This document shows, one piece after another, positions 47,603 through 56,641 of a DNA stretch of 64,000 bases; the stretch's first letter is position 1, and each line of letters opens with the position of its first letter. The position numbers and the translations under genes are program-made. Under the pieces are notes generated by a model. It was not told where the DNA came from. It did no database searches and worked only from the letters and a program-made list of their open reading frames with translations. Location of the stretch: NCBI RefSeq assembly GCF_000829515.1, contig NZ_JXRR01000022.1, positions 124,001 through 188,000 on the forward strand, given 5' to 3'. This DNA comes from Jeotgalibacillus campisalis. GTDB lineage: Bacteria > Bacillota > Bacilli > Bacillales > Jeotgalibacillaceae.

Positions 47603-49133
47603 GATTTTCGCCTCTCTTCCTTATCAATTTTAAAGAGACTTTGCACTCAAACATTCGATTCCAGGGGGACGTAATTAGAAGAGAATCGATCTGCATATCT
47701 GTAAAACTGTGGCGGATCGTCTCATCGTAGGCTTTTAGCAAGCGAGTTCTTATTTCATTGGTCACAGTATGCGTTTGATCCTTTAAGTCAAAATACGAAA
47801 GCTTATATGTTGGAAGAAAATCTTTGACCAGTTCCATTCGAACACAAGCCTGATAAAAGACATCATCGAGAAGATGATATACAAGGTTTTCTTTAACTTT
47901 GTCCGGATCTCCATTAAGCGCCACCACACCTTGAGCAATCGAAGTTCCAAGTGTATTACAATTGGTATTCCAGCCTTTATAGGAGGTAAGTTTATCGAGG
48001 AGCCGAGCATCATCCAGCATGGCAACCAGTTCCATGTCACCTCCATTAGTAAAAGCCGCGTCCGCTAAAATTACTTTTTTACCAGCAGCCAGGAACGTTT
48101 GAATGGAATCAATAAAGTGAAGCAGGCTGCGACAGCTAGTGTACGTTATGTCTTTATTATGCTGATCCCATGACTCCTGCATCATTCTCCCAGGTGTATT
48201 ATATGCAAGAATTAAGTCTGCTTTCTCCGGAGTCTGAGCGAGCTTGCACCCTGATGCCATAACGTGAGCTTTGAGACTTTCTGCAAACGGACGATCCTCA
48301 TACATCGGGATGATCCCTGGACCAAGTGTGCTGCTCCAGATCGGGAAAATAGACGGACGTGAATCTGTTAAACTGGAAAATGCTCTTGAAAGCAATGTTG
48401 CGCCGACTTCATCTGCTCCGGGATACATGTGGACCTGCTGATGAAGACGCATCTCTTCTTTGGCTGTTGCGACAATTTTCTGGTCTTGTGCTGTATAGCC
48501 GAACTCCGCGCTGTCATCCTGAGGGATCACTAAGAAGTCGATAACAGCTTCTTTTACAAGTTCTAAGATCTTAACGTTTATCTCGAGGTTAAACGCTCTT
48601 CTCCACTCGTAATCTTCGATATGTTCTGCCGGAAGAAGAACCTTCAGTACGCGCAGCTGCTCCAATTCTTCCTCAGATAAAGTTTCTCTATCCTGCTTAT
48701 TCATAAGATAAGCACGTAAAAAAAGTTCTCTTCCCCACTTTTCGTAATAGTCCGGCTCTTCGTCATTAGAGCTGTATTTTGGCGTTCTCATAATTAAGTT
48801 GGATGCATAAATCGGTAGCTTGGGATGGGACTGACGCAGGGAACGCAACCGGTTCAACCACATTTCCTTTATATTTTCCTGATGATGATGTAGCCTTGAA
48901 GGCAGCAAACCTCCATAGAACAACATATCAATACTTATTATGAGTGCATCTGCTTCATTGGCAGCACCCTTGAGCCATTCCCACATTCCTTCACTATCAG
49001 CCGGTTCCTTCTTCCTCCCATATACATGTTCACAAGGCATGAGGAGATCAATCTCGGCGGAGGACTGTGCGATCCTCTTAACATAGTCCACATTGCATGG
49101 CCTTTCATCAATCGGCATATAAGCAATTTTCAT
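47586..49133 (-). CDS. DUF4127-family protein
   Basis: A 515-aa cytoplasmic protein of the DUF4127 family: MPIDERPCNVDYVK at the N-terminus, LIISIDMLFYGGLLPSR, IPQDDSAEFGY, YPGADEVGATLLSRAF and DAAFTNGGD are the conserved blocks, and several Asp/Glu/His suggest a metal-dependent hydrolase. No activity has been assigned that I know of. Here it stands between a ROK-RpiR regulator and nanE, overlapping nanE, in an operon with a GH38 mannosidase, which points to a step in breaking down or modifying a ManNAc- or mannose-containing compound. AAGGAGC lies 8 bases before the ATG. Confidence 0.85.
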   Translation of the reverse strand: MKIAYMPIDERPCNVDYVKRIAQSSAEIDLLMPCEHVYGRKKEPADSEGMWEWLKGAANEADALIISIDMLFYGGLLPSRLHHHQENIKEMWLNRLRSLRQSHPKLPIYASNLIMRTPKYSSNDEEPDYYEKWGRELFLRAYLMNKQDRETLSEEELEQLRVLKVLLPAEHIEDYEWRRAFNLEINVKILELVKEAVIDFLVIPQDDSAEFGYTAQDQKIVATAKEEMRLHQQVHMYPGADEVGATLLSRAFSSLTDSRPSIFPIWSSTLGPGIIPMYEDRPFAESLKAHVMASGCKLAQTPEKADLILAYNTPGRMMQESWDQHNKDITYTSCRSLLHFIDSIQTFLAAGKKVILADAAFTNGGDMELVAMLDDARLLDKLTSYKGWNTNCNTLGTSIAQGVVALNGDPDKVKENLVYHLLDDVFYQACVRMELVKDFLPTYKLSYFDLKDQTHTVTNEIRTRLLKAYDETIRHSFTDMQIDSLLITSPWNRMFECKVSLKLIRKRGENHVKQH

Positions 49134-49154
49134 GTAAAAGCTCCTTATTAACTT

Positions 49155-50837
49155 TTATTTTACTGAACTGAAAGTTGTAAGAGATTCTTTTCCACTTTGA
49201 ATCTCTCTAGCTATAATATCCAGCAAATAATATACAGAGACTTCATTAATTGAATGGCTATTTTCATCTAAATCATCAATTCCAGGAATCAGCAAATGAA
49301 TGTCAGCCGCGTGTGATAACGGAGAATCCTGCTGACTTGAAATTCCGACTGTAAATGCCCCTGCCTGTTTTGCCTGAGCCATATGTTTAACCGTTTCTGA
49401 TGCATAACCAGAAGTATTAAGCCCAATTACAACGGTTTTGTGATTAACTATCGAAGAAGAGGCATTCATTTGAAAAGAAGTGGTACAAGCGTCTGCTACC
49501 TTCCCCATCTTCATCCATTTGTATTTTAACTGTTGAGCGACGATCGACATTTCGTCTTCGCCATAGAAAAATAGTTGGCGGGCTTCAATCAAATTTGTTT
49601 TCAGCTCGATAATTTCAGGTGTCTGATCAAATGAGTCAAACTTTTTTAGCATGGCAGCATATGTCTGTTTTACTTCGGTTAAGCTGGTTGTCTCTCCCTG
49701 ATCATATCTTCTAGTACTGACTGTTGCCTCTTTTGCAAGCAGACGCAATTTGTTATATGAACCGAACTCAAGCTTTTGACAGAACCGGGTAATTGTCGCC
49801 TCTGAAACGTTAATTTGACGTGACATTTCAGAAATGGTTTTGTTTGGCACACTTTCAAGATTCAGCGTAATGTATCTTGCTATCATTTGCTCCCGTTTCG
49901 TTAATTTGTGCTGATTTGACTCGATCATCGCCGTAATGCTCTTTAGCGGCTTCATGGATTCCTGAAGCAAAAAGTGTCTTACAGCCCCAATCATTCCAGC
50001 ATTATTTAAATTATGAGCAATTTCGATTTTGGTCTTATCTAAAATGGATGGAATCATCTCTTTTTTTAGTTCTTTCATGATTAAAGGGTACAGATAGTCT
50101 TTTTGAGCCGTAATCCCTCCGCCGATGATAATCATTTCAGGGTTCATCATATAAGCGATCGTAGCGATCCCTTTGCATAAATGAACAATGAGCTGCTCAA
50201 TTTCTTTAATCGCAATTCCATCGCCGTTTTTAGCCAATTCAAAAATGGCTTTTCCATTGAGATCTGTTTCCTTTAATCCTTTTTGCAGGGCGACATTACG
50301 AACCAGGATTCTTGTAGATGCGAGATCTTCGAACCGTCCGCCTTCAATGGGAATATAACCAATTTCTCCACCGCTGAAATTATGACCGGTATGAAGTTTA
50401 TTGTCTAAAATATAGCTTCCGCCGATCCCAGTCCCGATAGTCAGACAAAAAACGCTCTTCGCATTTTTCCCCGTTCCAATCCAGGATTCAGCAAGACCTG
50501 CACAATTTACATCATTTTCCACTTCGACAGGGAGGTTAAAAAATGACTCGAATTCTTCTTTTAACCGTGTGCCCGTATAGTCTGGTATATGGTCTGAAGC
50601 AAACAGAATCTCTCCCTTATCTGAATGAACTTGACCGGCTGTTGATATACAAATACCATCTACCTTATATTGATCGACTAACGGCTTTCCGTGCTGCTTA
50701 ATTTTCTCAAGGATGACTGGCCCCCCAAGATATGCTTCTGTTTCAATTTCAAATTTCTCAATGATGGTGCCGTCTTCCGTTAAAACACCAAATTTTATGA
50801 GTGTTCCACCTATATCAAATGCTAAAAATTTTCTCAT
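49155..50837 (-). CDS. Fused ROK kinase - RpiR HTH - SIS regulator
   Basis: A 560-aa fusion. Residues 1-290 are a complete ROK kinase (FDIGGTLIKFGV, VENDVNCAGLAE with the catalytic Asp, TIGTGIGGSYI, GEIGYIP); the zinc cysteines are replaced. Residues about 315-385 are an RpiR-type HTH (NKTISEMSRQINVSEATITRFCQKL) and 395-550 a SIS sugar-phosphate-binding domain (GLNTSGYASETVKHMAQAK). Kinase and sensor of the product in one chain is unusual. AAGGTG precedes ATG 50837; an ATG at 50852 is in frame. It is in mid-operon and probably governs it, phosphorylating the sugar (ManNAc?) and sensing the phosphate. No frame break was seen at the junction. Confidence 0.88.
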   Translation of the reverse strand: MRKFLAFDIGGTLIKFGVLTEDGTIIEKFEIETEAYLGGPVILEKIKQHGKPLVDQYKVDGICISTAGQVHSDKGEILFASDHIPDYTGTRLKEEFESFFNLPVEVENDVNCAGLAESWIGTGKNAKSVFCLTIGTGIGGSYILDNKLHTGHNFSGGEIGYIPIEGGRFEDLASTRILVRNVALQKGLKETDLNGKAIFELAKNGDGIAIKEIEQLIVHLCKGIATIAYMMNPEMIIIGGGITAQKDYLYPLIMKELKKEMIPSILDKTKIEIAHNLNNAGMIGAVRHFLLQESMKPLKSITAMIESNQHKLTKREQMIARYITLNLESVPNKTISEMSRQINVSEATITRFCQKLEFGSYNKLRLLAKEATVSTRRYDQGETTSLTEVKQTYAAMLKKFDSFDQTPEIIELKTNLIEARQLFFYGEDEMSIVAQQLKYKWMKMGKVADACTTSFQMNASSSIVNHKTVVIGLNTSGYASETVKHMAQAKQAGAFTVGISSQQDSPLSHAADIHLLIPGIDDLDENSHSINEVSVYYLLDIIAREIQSGKESLTTFSSVK

Positions 50838-50867
50838 TTGCATCACCTTCATTTCTTAGGCACTTAT

Positions 50868-53405
50868 TCACCATACTCGAATCGTTTTAATTTGTTTGGG
50901 AGTAAAGGAGATGGACAACCTCTTTGCCGCCTCAAGCTCAACTGCAACATTTCCGTTAAAGTTCACTTCTACTATATTAGATGGTTGAAAGCCAAAACAA
51001 ATTTCTGTTGTCCGGCTGTCCTCACCAGGGTTAAATAACCGAATATCAAACGAGGCGGACTCTTTTTTCATAAAAGAACTGAACACAATACCCGGGTCAG
51101 TAAGGCTAAATAGAAGATCCCCGCTCTTTTGTACATACGATTGCTGACTTAATACCTTATGGCGAAGCTTTTTAGGATGGTTAACTGAGTGGTGCTTCTT
51201 CCCAAGAATCAAGCCGTACTCAAATTCGTACGAACCAATACATTGCGCCCCAGGCGTTTCAAAGCCAGGGCCTGCTCCGTTGCCCCTCGTACGTAAATCG
51301 CGTCTCGACAGCCAGCCGACACTTCTGATCAATGTCAGAAACGCCGTAACATTCCCCTCATACTCATCCACTTCATACTCCTGCAAGCCACGGTGTGCGA
51401 GCTGATGTTCACCTGTGATCACAGTGGAGGTGGTAGGGTATTGATTCATGATTGATTCCTCATTGTGTTTAGCATCATGCTCTATTTCCTTTAACCTTTT
51501 GCGTTTAATTAAATCAAATGGAGTATCCCCAAAGCTGATTTCTCCCGGTTCAACTTCAAATCCTATTCGAAGCTTCTGATCCTTTGCCTTGTTATGCACG
51601 GTCGTTTTAAAATAAATGAACCGTACATCAGAATAAAGTGTCACTTTTGTTTTTAGAATCGTTGTAACCATATCTTCACTGGCCCCTGTTCGATTTTGAT
51701 TTAAAGAAGCAGGGCTCGTTAATTCATAGTGAAGAATCGCTGACTCAAAAGTGTTTGCTTTAGTAAGATTTGTTACCTCCACCAGTTTGCTCTCAGAATA
51801 ACAGTCATGAACGGGCGGAGAATAATTGTACGTATCTCCTGCGTCTAATGTGGAAAGAAACAAATGCTGCCTGTTATATGTTTTACCCGTTTCTTTGTCT
51901 AAAATATTCAGTCCGTCTTTTTCCCATTCAATTTTATAAAACTCATTTTCTATAAAGGATGAAGTTGTTTTATTTATTTCCGGAACTTCGTTTTTCAAGC
52001 GAACGATGTTTAAAGCCTTCGTTTCCACTCCGTTAAATGGAACCAGCATGATAACATCGTATACAGCGTATTCTCCGTAATGGGGTTCTGCAAGAATATG
52101 CCGCATAAATTCTTCTCGCTGATCTCTTTTAAGGATATCGAACCTAATCTTTTCTTTTTGATGGAAAAGTTTAATTGTCCCAAGGTCCTGCTCCACCGGT
52201 ATATAAATTCTTGCCTCAACCGGGTAGGTACCCGCAAATGGTGTATTATTGATAAGATATAAAAAATCATTCTCAACTGAACTATTTAAATAGTCAAAAG
52301 GATAATCATCCTGCAATATATCCTTAGAGAACTGATCAATCGCACTCAGAACTTTTTGGCTCCGAGTCTCCATTTCTTCATGTACCTCATCCACACTGCA
52401 TCCGCAAATACTGTCATGAGGATGATTCTTCAGGATCATTTTCCATATATATTCCATAAACTCTTCAGAGTGGCTTTTTCCCTTAGACCAAACATTCAGT
52501 GCTTCCATTTTATAAAGCGCCTGATCTTCACATAGCTGATTTTGATTTTTTAAATAAGAACGTGTCGAGTACACGCCAGGTAAAATAAATATTTTGGAAG
52601 GGTCACGCTGTTCACCTTGGAGTTCAGTTTCCGGAATTTTTCTGTGAAAAGCTGACGTAAAATCAGCCATTTTCACTTGCTCAAAAGAAATTCCTTCCAC
52701 GTTGTCATTCAATTGCTGCACACGGTTTTGCATATCGGGTGCCGGGAAGGTATGGTCCGCTCCATTTAAAATAAGTGCCTGATCAAACAATAAATAAGGC
52801 TTCGTTTGCGTTAAGTAATCTTTTGTTTTTTCGATAAAGTCGTCGCTTTTTAAGTACGTCTGATAATAGCCTTCCATGAGCGGGAGAACAAACGCATAAA
52901 CTTCACTGCCATCTGCTCCCTTCCACTTATTTTCGAAGCGGTCTGAAACAGCCCCCCTCCAAAGCAGGGCCCATTCAATTCCATGTCCCCTAAGCAGTTG
53001 GGGCATTTGACTGTTATGACCAAATGTGTCAGGAAGATAGCCTATATTGGACTCAGAACCTAATGCATGGGATTGCTTACGTCCAATTTCAAGATTCTTA
53101 ATGATCGATTCTCCTGAAACTAAAAATTCATCTGCCAATAAATACCACGGACCCACTTCTATTTTTCCTTTTTTTACAAAAGATGCAAGAATTGAAAACT
53201 CTTCGCTCGTGACGATTTCTTTATAATCCTCCAGCACAATTGTCTGCCCGTCCATGAAAAATGAATCCATCTGTCCTTCTTCCAGAAGCCTTTGAACATA
53301 TCTCAGTCCATTTCTTAGCTTAAATCGAAACACTTCGAACGTTTCATACCACTCCCTGTCCCAGTGGGTATGATTGATGATATACGCTTTTTTTACTCCA
53401 TCCAT
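50868..53405 (-). CDS. GH38 alpha-mannosidase
   Basis: Zinc-dependent alpha-mannosidase, about 845 aa, cytoplasmic (no signal peptide). NHTHWDREWYETFEVFR gives the first zinc ligands (His, Asp) and GYLPDTFGHNSQMPQLL the nucleophile Asp of retaining GH38 enzymes; HPHDSICGCSVDEVH is the third block. The C-terminal beta domains are complete. It is like MngB of E. coli, which cleaves mannosylglycerate, or the streptococcal N-glycan mannosidases. ATG 53405 is preceded by GGGAGGG; an in-frame ATG at 53426 lacks a site. It overlaps the FAD oxidoreductase gene by 13 bases. Confidence 0.92.
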   Translation of the reverse strand: MDGVKKAYIINHTHWDREWYETFEVFRFKLRNGLRYVQRLLEEGQMDSFFMDGQTIVLEDYKEIVTSEEFSILASFVKKGKIEVGPWYLLADEFLVSGESIIKNLEIGRKQSHALGSESNIGYLPDTFGHNSQMPQLLRGHGIEWALLWRGAVSDRFENKWKGADGSEVYAFVLPLMEGYYQTYLKSDDFIEKTKDYLTQTKPYLLFDQALILNGADHTFPAPDMQNRVQQLNDNVEGISFEQVKMADFTSAFHRKIPETELQGEQRDPSKIFILPGVYSTRSYLKNQNQLCEDQALYKMEALNVWSKGKSHSEEFMEYIWKMILKNHPHDSICGCSVDEVHEEMETRSQKVLSAIDQFSKDILQDDYPFDYLNSSVENDFLYLINNTPFAGTYPVEARIYIPVEQDLGTIKLFHQKEKIRFDILKRDQREEFMRHILAEPHYGEYAVYDVIMLVPFNGVETKALNIVRLKNEVPEINKTTSSFIENEFYKIEWEKDGLNILDKETGKTYNRQHLFLSTLDAGDTYNYSPPVHDCYSESKLVEVTNLTKANTFESAILHYELTSPASLNQNRTGASEDMVTTILKTKVTLYSDVRFIYFKTTVHNKAKDQKLRIGFEVEPGEISFGDTPFDLIKRKRLKEIEHDAKHNEESIMNQYPTTSTVITGEHQLAHRGLQEYEVDEYEGNVTAFLTLIRSVGWLSRRDLRTRGNGAGPGFETPGAQCIGSYEFEYGLILGKKHHSVNHPKKLRHKVLSQQSYVQKSGDLLFSLTDPGIVFSSFMKKESASFDIRLFNPGEDSRTTEICFGFQPSNIVEVNFNGNVAVELEAAKRLSISFTPKQIKTIRVW

Positions 53406-54760
53406 GTCTGGCCCTCCCTGATCCATAACTGCTTTCTCAGCACCGCTCCATCGATGTAATTCAAATCAATGGAATGCTTGACTGAATAAGCACAGGCAAT
53501 TCCGGCAACTTGCGCCATATCACGGACGGTTGGCTGGATTCGAAGGGAGGCCTGCATGAGAAATGTACTTGAAATATGTCTTCCTACTACGATTAAATTT
53601 GCCGCTTCATGAGTGATAAGTGAACGGTAGGGGATTTCATAGTATTCTCCTTTTGTCAGAGGTTCCGGTTTGATCGTTTGTCCTTTAACACTGTGAACAT
53701 CAATATACCAGTCACCACGCGCTATGCCGTCTTTAAATCGGGCACGATTAAGATAATCCTGCTCCGTTAATATGTATTTCCCTACGATTCGATAGGATTC
53801 TCTAATCCCCAGCTGAGCTGCTTCTTTGATTAGAAAAGCATGCTGAAAGCCAGGTATTGCACTTGGCAGGAACTTGACCAGCCGTTGAATCATCTCGCGT
53901 CCTTTCGTCACCGCCTTAGATCTAAGCATTGGATCAGTCGTATGAAATATTGCTGGGATATGCGGGCAATTAAATGACATGACATCTCTTTTGCCGGGCT
54001 GAGTAAAAGCTTGAAAATATTTAAGATCCTCTTCCTTCAAAAGCCCATCCGTAAGTCCTTTTTGAAAATAAGGCTCCAGGACATGACCTTTCCCTGGCAC
54101 CATGGCTATTTCAAAGAAATCCTGGTTTTCAATTTTACAGAACACATCACCCTGTGCCTTCATAAAGCTTCTCAGTTTAGGGATATTTATGCCCCCCATT
54201 TCAAAGCGGAAACTGATTTGCTGGTTTTGGCCTTCCTCATTTCCGCTTTCAACCGGCACACCGGCTGTTCTTGACAGGAGCGCATCTGCTGTTGCGTCCA
54301 CAAAGGTTTTTGCTTTAATAGCATAAAGGCCGTTGCTTGTATTCACCACAATATGGCTGATCTTCCCGTTTTCTTTAAAACAGTCCACATAGTTTGCGTC
54401 ATACAAAATATGACCTCCGCGCTCCACGATCAATTCTTCAAGCACGTAACTCAATGTTTCCGTATTAAACCAGCTACAGGAGGTCGTGCCGTCGTTTGTT
54501 TGCACATTTTCTTTATGAAGTCGATCAATAATCAGGTCATTTATGCGTTGACCCTTTACATGCGTCGGCATCATGGGAGAAACGAGAGCATTCGTTTGAG
54601 TGCCGCCAAGAGAAATCGTTTTCTCTATAATGACCGTGTTAATTTTTTCTTCCAGCGCGGACAAAGCTGCAACAGCACCAGCCGTTCCGCCTCCCACTAC
54701 TGCACAATCCACTTCATAAAGAACCGGAATCTCCCGATTAAAAAACAAGATTGTTTCCAC
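53393..54760 (-). CDS. FAD-dependent oxidoreductase (FAD_oxidored family)
   Basis: A 455-aa flavoprotein with an N-terminal dinucleotide loop (CAVVGGGTAGAVAALSA), LGGTQTNALVSPMMP and FVDATADALLSRTAGVP, the layout of the family found in many bacterial glycan operons. It has no signal peptide. GTG start with AGGAGGTGATG upstream. Position between the permeases and GH38 suggests oxidation of the imported glycoside, perhaps making a 3-keto or acid form before cleavage. No reaction is established for this subgroup as far as I know. Confidence 0.85.
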   Translation of the reverse strand: METILFFNREIPVLYEVDCAVVGGGTAGAVAALSALEEKINTVIIEKTISLGGTQTNALVSPMMPTHVKGQRINDLIIDRLHKENVQTNDGTTSCSWFNTETLSYVLEELIVERGGHILYDANYVDCFKENGKISHIVVNTSNGLYAIKAKTFVDATADALLSRTAGVPVESGNEEGQNQQISFRFEMGGINIPKLRSFMKAQGDVFCKIENQDFFEIAMVPGKGHVLEPYFQKGLTDGLLKEEDLKYFQAFTQPGKRDVMSFNCPHIPAIFHTTDPMLRSKAVTKGREMIQRLVKFLPSAIPGFQHAFLIKEAAQLGIRESYRIVGKYILTEQDYLNRARFKDGIARGDWYIDVHSVKGQTIKPEPLTKGEYYEIPYRSLITHEAANLIVVGRHISSTFLMQASLRIQPTVRDMAQVAGIACAYSVKHSIDLNYIDGAVLRKQLWIREGQTWME

Positions 54761-54781
54761 TCACATCACCTCCTCATACAT

Positions 54782-55606
54782 TTATCCTTTTACCGCTCCA
54801 TCTGTCGCACCGGAAATAAAATACTTTTGCAGCCAGATAAAAATCAGTAACGTTGGAATAGTGGTTAAAATAGAAGCCGCACTAATCAGCTTTAAGTTTG
54901 CTCCGTCAAAATTCTGTGAAAGCTGTGCAAGTCCTATTGATAGTGTGTACATGCTGCTTTCCGTTGAATTAAGCAGCGGCCATAAATAATCACCCCATGT
55001 TCCCATAAAAGTAAAGATGGCTAACGTAACGAGCGTTGGCTTTACAAGGGGAATCGCGACTAAATACCAGACCTTAAATTTGCTCGCACCATCAAGATAA
55101 GCGGATTCTTCGAGCTCTTTTGGAATTCTCAAAAACGCCTGGCGCATTAAATAGATTCCAAATGCCGTTGAGACCTGCATAACAACAAGTCCTATATGGG
55201 AATTGCGCAGACCTAATTCACCTGCCAGCTGAAACAGCGGTGCCATATAGAGCTGAAAGGGGACCATCATGGTCGAAATAATTAACGCCAGGACCACGCT
55301 TCTACCTCTAAAGTCCATTCGTGCAAGAGGATAAGCAGCCAAACTGCAAAATATAAGATTAAGAGGAATAGCAATTCCCGTTACGATCACTGTGTTCAAG
55401 AAATATAAACCGAAATCAGCTTTTGCAAATGAATCAATAAAGTTTGCCAGAGTAGGATCCGTAGGAAACAATACAGTATAGATGCCTTCATTTGCTGATT
55501 TCAGCGAGATTAGTAATGTAATGAAAAATGGTCCGACTGTGATGACCGTTATAAAAAGCAAAAGCGCGTATAACCAGATAAGTTGACTTCTTTTTTTTGA
55601 CTTCAT
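54782..55606 (-). CDS. CUT1 ABC sugar permease (MalG-like), operon 2
   Basis: A 274-aa integral membrane subunit with six segments and the EAA loop (ESAYLDGASKFKVWYLVAIPL). C-terminal KYFISGATDGAVKG is typical. It lies 19 bases after its partner permease gene and 21 before the oxidoreductase gene. No ATPase gene in the operon. Confidence 0.9.
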   Translation of the reverse strand: MKSKKRSQLIWLYALLLFITVITVGPFFITLLISLKSANEGIYTVLFPTDPTLANFIDSFAKADFGLYFLNTVIVTGIAIPLNLIFCSLAAYPLARMDFRGRSVVLALIISTMMVPFQLYMAPLFQLAGELGLRNSHIGLVVMQVSTAFGIYLMRQAFLRIPKELEESAYLDGASKFKVWYLVAIPLVKPTLVTLAIFTFMGTWGDYLWPLLNSTESSMYTLSIGLAQLSQNFDGANLKLISAASILTTIPTLLIFIWLQKYFISGATDGAVKG

Positions 55607-55625
55607 TTAATTCGATCCTTTCTGC

Positions 55626-56567
55626 CTAGGCTCTAAGATCATTTTCCCTTTTGCTTGTCAGCTTCATTTGAAGCAGTGAAGCTCCTATGGCCATAATAAG
55701 CAGAACTAGTCCGGCTGCCGAGGCGGTGCTGACATCTAAGCTCATAAAGTTGTCAAAAATGTACATAACAAGTGTAGTCGTAGCTCCAGCTGGTCCTCCG
55801 CCAGTAGTAAGTGCGATCTCTTCAAATACTTTCATTCCCGCAATAATTGTCATAACCGAAACCAGTGTGACTGAAGGCATTAACATAGGGAAGGTAATGC
55901 GTGTAAACATTTGAAAGACAGAAGCGCCGTCAATACTTGCAGATTCATAGACATCTTTTGGAATCGACTGCAGACCTGCCAGATAGATAATCATATAATA
56001 GCCCAGACCTTTCCACACCGTGATCATAGAAACAGCCACGAGTGCAGTAGAAGACTGTACAAGTAAATTGGTAGGAGAATCAAAAATTCCAAGCCACACC
56101 AAAACCTGAGATATCATGCTATTTTGAGAGTAAAGCATTTTCCACATTAACGCGCCGACAACCATAGGCGTCACAACTGGCAGATAATACAGTACACGAA
56201 AAGTGGAAACACCTCTTATTTTCTGATTAACCAAAACGGCCAGAATCATTGGCAGCAAGACATTTAACGGAAGAACGATCAGTAAAAACAGCAGCGTATT
56301 CACAAACGCTTTCCAAAAGGTTGAATCAGTAAAGATTTCTCTAAAATTCGCCAAACCAACGTATTCCCCAGTATCCGCAATGATCTTATAATCCAGGACA
56401 CTCCAGTGGAAGGCTTCGATAATCGGGTAAGCGAGAAACGTCCCTAAAATGACGATGGATGGGAGCAAAAATAGCCAAGGTGTAAAAAAGGAAGCTCTCC
56501 ATTTTTTTCTTTTTGGTACAGGCTTTGACCGTGCGATAGGCTCTGTTACAATGGGCTGTCTAGCCAT
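55626..56567 (-). CDS. CUT1 ABC sugar permease (MalF-like), operon 2
   Basis: A 313-aa partner permease: basic N-terminal extension (to about 28), six membrane segments and the EAA loop (ESASIDGASVFQMFTRITFPML). GGGGGAGC precedes the ATG. It follows the binding-protein gene across a 74-base gap containing a terminator-like hairpin. Confidence 0.9.
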   Translation of the reverse strand: MARQPIVTEPIARSKPVPKRKKWRASFFTPWLFLLPSIVILGTFLAYPIIEAFHWSVLDYKIIADTGEYVGLANFREIFTDSTFWKAFVNTLLFLLIVLPLNVLLPMILAVLVNQKIRGVSTFRVLYYLPVVTPMVVGALMWKMLYSQNSMISQVLVWLGIFDSPTNLLVQSSTALVAVSMITVWKGLGYYMIIYLAGLQSIPKDVYESASIDGASVFQMFTRITFPMLMPSVTLVSVMTIIAGMKVFEEIALTTGGGPAGATTTLVMYIFDNFMSLDVSTASAAGLVLLIMAIGASLLQMKLTSKRENDLRA

Positions 56568-56584
56568 CTTGCTCCCCCTTTCAA

Positions 56585-56622
56585 AAAATAGAGACTAGCT
56601 TTTTAGAAAAGAGGCTAGTCTC
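56585..56622 (-). terminator. Attenuator between binding-protein and permease genes
   Basis: On the minus strand GAGACTAGC pairs perfectly with GCTAGTCTC around a 14-base loop, followed by TATTTTTTGA. Partial termination here would give more binding protein than permease. Confidence 0.8.
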
Positions 56623-56641
56623 AGTTATAAATCAATGTACG

